This document shows positions 58,740 through 64,000 of a stretch of 64,000 nucleotides of DNA, in pieces. Both the position numbers and the translations under genes were made by a program. Location: assembly GCF_949987535.1 (NCBI RefSeq), contig NC_080074.1:26123268-26187267 (forward strand). Direction: 5' to 3'. The stretch is from Balaenoptera acutorostrata (lineage: Eukaryota > Chordata > Mammalia > Artiodactyla > Balaenopteridae). Position 1 is the stretch's first letter. Each line of letters opens with the position of its first letter. Below the pieces are notes generated by a model. The model was not told the origin of the DNA. It ran no database searches and saw nothing but the letters and a program-made list of their open reading frames with translations.

Positions 58740-59690
58740 AAAAAACAAAACAAGAAAAAAGGACTAGATCAATAAAAAATATTGGTCAACATTCAAAACA
58801 ACAAAACAAACTACAGATTTGTTTATCTTAACTTCTGGTTTAAACTTTTCACTTTATTCTAAGTAATGAATATAGCTGAGTTTGAACTAACTTTAAGAGT
58901 AGCCAAGAATGTTAACGTCAAATTCTATAGTCATGGCACATGGGAACTTCTGATCATAATATAGCAGCTAATACCAGTATATAATTTAGTACAGTTCTGT
59001 CCTAAAAGAGAAATGCTGATGGAATGAGACACAGCTAATTAGAAATGAATGTTCTTTGATGAATTATTTTAAAAATGTACACAAAGGAGAAAAGGAGACA
59101 GCAGGAATGACGGACCTACGTAAGTCCAAAGAAACAACTCATTGATGGAGCCAGAGTTTGGGCTTCAAACTATACCATTATTTTGGCCTAGGAAACAGCT
59201 AAGAAAACACATAAAAATCAGTCCCAGAGTGATCATACTCAGGAATGTCTAGCATGAGAAACTACAACACTCATTCTCGTAAGACGCACCCTGAGTCTGG
59301 CAGCAAAGGATTCCTCCAGATAGTACTGTTCAAGAGGACAATATCAAACAAACAAATACAATCTAGTATGAACAGGAGTTAGCAGACAATAAAAAGAGGA
59401 TAATTTACCACTCTGGATAATTTAGATTCCAATTTTTTATAACCATGAAAATGGACATTATTTAAACTGTTTTATTAAATGAATTTTAAAATTATGCAAA
59501 TAATGAATTAAGATAATTTAATGTAAACCTATTTTACTTTTAACTCATTTTTTTTTTTAAATGGGCAAGGCCAAAATTCTAAATCACTGAAGATACACTA
59601 TCTAGGGATTCTTAAATATAAATACAAGGTATCTCACAAGTCTTCTTATTTAACCATTAAATTTTGTTACTAAAATGATTTTCTTTATCC
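58740..59690. other. VEZT intron, nothing recognised
   Basis: No exon, RNA gene or repeat with recognisable ends. Confidence 0.5.
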
Positions 59691-60500
59691 TTTATTTTTT
59701 CTTTCACCAAATATTTCTTGAGCAGCTATGATGTGCCAGGCAGTACTTTAGGAGCTGATAATATAGCAGAGAACAAAAGTGAAAAACATCCCTGCCCTGA
59801 TGAAGCTTATATCCAAGTAGGGGGAGTAATAGATATTAACAAGTAAAATAAGTTTCTTGTCTGATGGGTATGGGGAAAATACAGCAGAGAAGGGGAACAG
59901 CAAATGTGTGTTTGTGTGTGTATACGTGAGGGGAAGAAGAGGGAGAGAGAAGCAAAGGGAAGGAGGGGTGGCTAGGAGGGTCTCTAAATTCATCTGAAGG
60001 AACTGAGCCACCATGAGCAAAGAGTTCCAGGGAGTAGAAGGTTTAAGTGCAAAGTCCTGTAGTAGGAGTATACTTGGCACATCTGAGGAACAGCTAGGTC
60101 CATGCGGCTGGGACATAGTAAGCAAGGGGGAGCATGGTAAGTGATGAAGTTACTGAAGTAACTCTGGTTTTTACTCTAAGAGAAATGGGGAACCACTGAA
60201 GGATTCTAAGCAGAAGAGTAATATTATCTGAGTTAAGCTTTAACAAGATCATTCTGTGTTGAGAGATCATAGGGAGGTGAGCACAAGTGAAGACAGTTAG
60301 GAGGTTACTGCAATAATCCAGGTGGGAGTTAACATGGTAGCTCGTACCATAGTGGTTCGTGGTAAGAGGTAAGTAGCGGTGAGACAACTGACAGAATCTC
60401 TTGACAGACTGTTTATGAGTAAAGGTGTCAACAAGGATGATTCCAGAGTTTCAGACCACAGCAATTAAAAAATCAAGTTGGCATAGCTTACTGCCATTTT
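59690..60500 (+). repeat. Unclassified long mammalian repeat (copy 5)
   Basis: The clearest copy: 'ccaaatatttcttgagcagctatgatgtgccaggcagtac', 'catccctgccctgatgaagcttatatcc', 'gtgcaaagtcctgtagtaggagtatacttggcac', 'gaaatggggaaccactgaaggattctaagcagaagagtaa', 'caagatcattctgtgttgag', 'acagttaggaggttactgcaataatccaggtgggag'. Minus ORFs of 97-125 codons across it are shadows. Confidence 0.6.
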
Positions 60501-60665
60501 AAAAAAGACAAATTTGTTATCTAATCACTGCCATATTATACAATTAAACCAAAACTCAGAAATACACATTTTTTTGTTTGTTCTTTGAATAAGGGAAGCC
60601 GCTCTGGATGAGGGGATAACCATAGTTTATGGGCAATTAGGAAATTTTGATTTAAAGCATTTTCA

Positions 60666-60783
60666 GGGAATTCCCTGACAGTCCAGTAGTTAGGACTCGG
60701 TGCTTTCACTGCCATGGCCTGGGTTCGATCCCTGGTCAGGGAACTAAGATCCTGCAAGCCGCGCAGTATGGCAAAAAAAAAAA
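60666..60783 (+). mobile_element. CHR-1 type SINE with TSD
   Basis: GGGAATTCCCTGACAGTCCA head, 'ggttcgatccctggtcagggaactaagatcctgcaagccgcgcagtatggc', poly-A. TSD AAGCATTTTCA / AAGTATTTTCA (one mismatch) before 60666 and after about 60784. Short form. Confidence 0.9.
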
Positions 60784-61201
60784 AAAGTATTTTCACAAAA
60801 TGCAGATTTGTTTTTTAAAGCAGGAAATACACTCTTTATAATAATTTTATTAAAAAACTAGTTAAAGTTTTAAACTAAGAAAAAAAGAGGGATAAGGACT
60901 CTGTACTAGATATTTCACATGTCTCTCCTCAGGATGCAATTAGGAAGTTTCTTTCCTTTTCAAAGACGCAGCACTTGCAATTCCTAAGTTCTCCTGAGGG
61001 AAGATATGTGAACAATTAAAAAAGAAACAACCCCAAAATGTATTTTCTTTAGAGAACACAATGAAGATTACAAAGGAAAACAAGAGGCCCCAATTTATTT
61101 GTAAACCATCTTTCACTACATTTTTAAAAAAGCTTTAGTTAGTTTTGCTCTTTTGAGAAAGAATTTTAAAATTTAACTTACAAAATCCATTTTAAAATTC
61201 T

Positions 61202-61348
61202 TTATCTGGATATAATGCCAACTGTACAAGGTGGCACTACACAGTTTTTGAACATTACAGGGATTTTCAGCAGTTTATAAACTCTGTAAGTCTCAAGATA
61301 GGCTTCTTTTGGAGTCCGATATTCCTGGTAACAATGCAACACAATCAT
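61202..61348 (-). other. 48-codon ORF in VEZT intron, unrecognised
   Basis: ATG at 61348-61346 to TAA at 61204-61202. The peptide starts MIVLHCYQEYRTPKEAYLET and ends CTVGIISR, with a composition that looks more protein-like than the surrounding AT-rich intron. No splice sites in the VEZT frame were identified and it is not part of vezatin as I know it. It may be an exapted old repeat; I cannot assign a function. Confidence 0.25.
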
Positions 61349-61539
61349 CAAGTTTAGTTATAGATTAGTTATATGTCAAAATAAAGCAGAATTAAAATAC
61401 TAAAGTTTGTCTGACTTGTAAAATAATATGGGTGAGCAAAAAGGATCCAGCTACAACCAGTACCATTGGTGGTGGAGTAGAGAGATAACAAGTGAACAAG
61501 TCCCACAGTTTAGAGTAGGTCATGTCAGATGCAATTTAA

Positions 61540-62100
61540 AAAATCAGCTAACGTTTATTAATCACTTACTCTCTCCCAGGTATTGCACTGGCAAATATTT
61601 AATCCTTTAGTGATCAGCATTATGGTTATCTCATTTTATGAACGCAGAAACAATGACTTGCTCAAGACCATATTAGCAGTCAGGTGAGAGTCAAACCTAG
61701 AAAGTCTGACTCCAGGAGGCCCACTGTTTCTTTTTGCTGCCTGTACTTGGGCCAAAATATAATCCAGGATTTAACAAGCTTTTTAAAAAGCATAAAGAAA
61801 TAGGGAAATCACTGAGACATCTTGATGAGTAAACAAAAAAATAAGTTAAAAGGGAAATTAAGAAATATGACCATAATTCTTTCTCCAAATCCTTCTTAAA
61901 GAGTAACAGCTATTACCATTTTGGGCTAACCATTATACAACAAGCCCTGTTGTAGGTATTTTGTATGTTTTCTCATTTAATCTAACACCTTGTAGGGCAG
62001 GTATGGTAACCCCTTTTTACAGATTAGGTAAGTTCAAAGAACAACTCACTCAAGGTCAAATGACTAGTCAGTGTCAGGGCTAAAATATAAACCCATGTCT
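61540..62100 (+). repeat. Two MIR-type SINEs
   Basis: 61540-61720 ('aatcagctaacgtttattaatcacttactctctcccaggtattgcactggcaaatatttaatcc...acgcagaaacaatgacttgctcaagaccatattagcagtcaggtgag...') and 61910-62100 ('accattttgggctaaccattatacaacaagccctgttgtaggtattttgtatgttttctcatttaatc...ttttacagattaggtaag...ctcaaggtcaaatgactagtcagtgtcagggctaaaat') both keep the MIR landmarks. Confidence 0.75.
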
Positions 62101-62379
62101 GCTCAATTCCAAAGTCCCTGCTTTTTCATCATTAAGAATCTCCCAAATTGTTCTTTGAAAATAACTTTATTTCCATCATAGAGTAAAGCATGGTCATGGT
62201 ATTGAATTGGGAAGTAAATGGAATTACCTATAGTGCAACCACACTAAAGAGTAGCTATTGGTATATTAGTATTTTCTCATGGTCTTTTTCTAAACACAGA
62301 GTTAGTAAGTATATATTTATGTATCCTGATTGTTTCACTGGTTTCTCCAAGTTTTTACAAAAATCTTTATAAGCAAGTT

Positions 62380-62640
62380 GTAGCTGGTATACAATGGTTC
62401 ACCATGTTGGACTTAGTGTAATTCATGCAACTATTCCTCTACTGCTGCACATTTAGGCTGTGTTCCGTTTTTCACTATCATAAGCAAAGCTAATAAGCAA
62501 CCTGGTATATAAAGCTTTAATATATTTGAAATCATTTCCTTAAGAAAGATTTGCACAAGTGGAATTACTGATTTAAAGCATATATCATTTTTAAGGCACT
62601 TTAAATGTCAAACTGCATTCTGAAACAAACTTTAGGGAAC
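62380..62640 (-). repeat. Old L1 ORF2-3' fragment, antisense
   Basis: 'ctactgctgcacatttaggctgtgttccgtttttcactatcataagcaaagctaataagcaacc...atcatttccttaagaaagatttgcacaagtggaattactgatttaaagc' is the decayed reverse of the L1 segment found at about 55150-55330. A similar piece is at 63300-63480. Confidence 0.6.
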
Positions 62641-62649
62641 TAAGGAAAC

Positions 62650-63735
62650 CAGTAAGAAAACTATTGTAGCAGCCTCAGTAAGAATGATGGCAGCTGGGAC
62701 TAGAATGGTGGGAAATGACATGAAAAAAAGTGAATGAGTTTAAAATGTATTTTGAAGGTGGAACCAACACAAAAATCTACTCATAGCTTATACATGAAGG
62801 GTAAAAAGAGGGATAAGGAGGATAGTGCCCAGGTTTCTAGCTTAATAAGTTGTATGATGCCATTTATTAAGATGGGTTAGAATGAGGTTAAAAATAAATC
62901 AAGGCAAATTTCAAGTAACTGGAAAGAAAAACAAACAGGAGAACTAGAACTTTTATGTGGATCTGAAAATTTTAAAGATGTAAAAGTTTATACGGTCTCA
63001 AAACAAAATGAATCTTGAAAAATATGCTGTTAACTACACTTGCACTGATTTCCATGGTATCAAGTGAAGTTTAAAGGCTAGAAATAAAAAAATATCTAAG
63101 TGGAGTTTGCTAAATATTGAAAAGGAATTTAAAGACATTTGGCTTGACTTTTTAAAAATACTACTGGAATCTTACAATGCATACAGTTAGTTTTTGTAAG
63201 ATGCTTTAACTTATGCTTTTAAATGTTATTTTTTTCTACTACTAACTCCAAAGCAGTTTATTAAATGAATGTACCATAAATCTTATTACCAATCTCAAAT
63301 CACTGAACTTTTAACTCATTTCGAAGATTTGCTGCTGTAGTAATATTATGAACATATATCTTTGATTACTTCCTGAGATGAATCTGTGAGCTTAAAATTG
63401 CTGGCGTAAAGGGTACATACCTTTGTGAAGACTGGTATTCACAGCTAAAGTGAAGCAGTTTATACTTTGACCACTGGTGTGAGGTCTCTCAGAATTTTCA
63501 CTGACAATGAGTATTATCAACTTTCAATATCCTTGGCAAAATACAAGTAAGGCTGAAAATTTTTATCACATTTATTGGCCATTTCTGGTTTCTGTGAACT
63601 GGCAATTCACACACCTGACCTATCTTCAATATGTTTCACATACCTTAGTGCTCTTTATACAGAAAGAATTCAAGCCCTTTGTTTATAAATCACTGCAATT
63701 GTTTTCCTGAGCTTATTTACATTTAAAGTATACAG
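62650..63735. other. VEZT intron, old repeat traces
   Basis: 62650-62940 carries 'gcagctgggactagaatggtgggaaatgacatg...gaaggtggaacc', again like the unclassified long repeat. 63300-63480 has antisense L1 wording. The + ORF at 63507-63710 is unsupported. Confidence 0.4.
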
Positions 63736-63741
63736 CATTTG

Positions 63742-64000
63742 GGGCTTCCCTGGTGGTGCAGTGGTTAAGAATCCGTCTGCCAATGCAGGGGACATGGGTT
63801 TGAGCCCTGGTCCGGGAAGATCCCACATGCCGCGGAGCAACAAAGCCCGTGTGCCACAACTACTGAGCCTGTGCTATAGAGCCCGCGAGCCACAACTACT
63901 GAGCCCATGTCCTGCAACTACTGAAGCCCGCGTGCCTACAGCCCGTGCTCAGCAGCAAGAGAAGCCACTGCAGTGAGAAATGAGAAGCCTGTGCACCGCA
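63742..64000 (+). mobile_element. CHR-2 type SINE, cut by window end
   Basis: GGGCTTCCCTGGTGGTGCAG head, 'gggtttgagccctggtccgggaagatcccacatgccgcggag', 'gctatagagcccgcgagccacaactactgagcc'; the tail is beyond the window. Same subfamily as the copy at 48548. Confidence 0.93.

Noticed and set aside
1..64000. CRISPR arrays, operons, prophage or other prokaryotic systems
   Set aside because: SINEs, spliced exons and a microRNA show vertebrate nuclear DNA; the tandem repeats are microsatellites or SINE tails.

Overview
This window is nuclear DNA from a placental mammal, almost certainly a cetacean. The clearest sign is about a dozen and a half tRNA-derived SINEs that open with the cetacean CHR-type head (GGGCTTCCCTGGTGGCGCAG or close variants). 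Many have perfect target-site duplications (TSDs) and AAATA-type tails. No ruminant BovB or Bov-tA element was recognised. Protein-coding content is sparse and split into exons.

Two genes converge here. On the + strand are the last three coding exons (7934-8263, 13883-13999, 34787-34933) of a gene whose upstream part lies outside or was not recognised. They join in frame with phase-0 junctions into about 197 C-terminal residues that I tentatively place in the poorly characterised C3orf20-like family. On the - strand are the last five coding exons of VEZT (vezatin): 58732-58401, 56075-55882, 51674-51574, 49948-49741 and 46127-45613. They join without a frame break into 449 residues plus the stop. 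Between the two gene ends, on the VEZT strand, is an intact 94-nt MIR331 hairpin (38365-38272), recognised from both mature arms. VEZT followed by MIR331 matches the human 12q22 order.

Region by region: 1-7900 holds old repeats (an unclassified long mammalian repeat, a MaLR-like LTR, an L1 nest) and CHR SINEs. 7934-34933 is the C3orf20-like gene 3' part, including a 20.8-kb intron full of L1, L2, MIR and CHR copies. 34950-45612 is the intergenic or 3'-UTR stretch with MIR331, three full CHR SINEs, one truncated CHR-1 SINE and a diverged 300-bp direct repeat pair about 960 bp apart. 45613-58732 is the VEZT 3' half. 58733-64000 is VEZT intron, ending inside a SINE cut by the window edge.

Points worth a second look: an inverted pair of closely similar L1 3' ends flanking the frame-shifting 101-nt VEZT exon; a (CTTT)n microsatellite acting as polypyrimidine tract before a weak VEZT last-exon acceptor; a SINE subfamily marked by an internal 24-bp duplication; the unexplained direct repeat between VEZT and MIR331; and the C3orf20-like gene itself. 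I saw no wholly new biological system. Coordinates of old repeats are approximate; exon and miRNA coordinates were read base by base.
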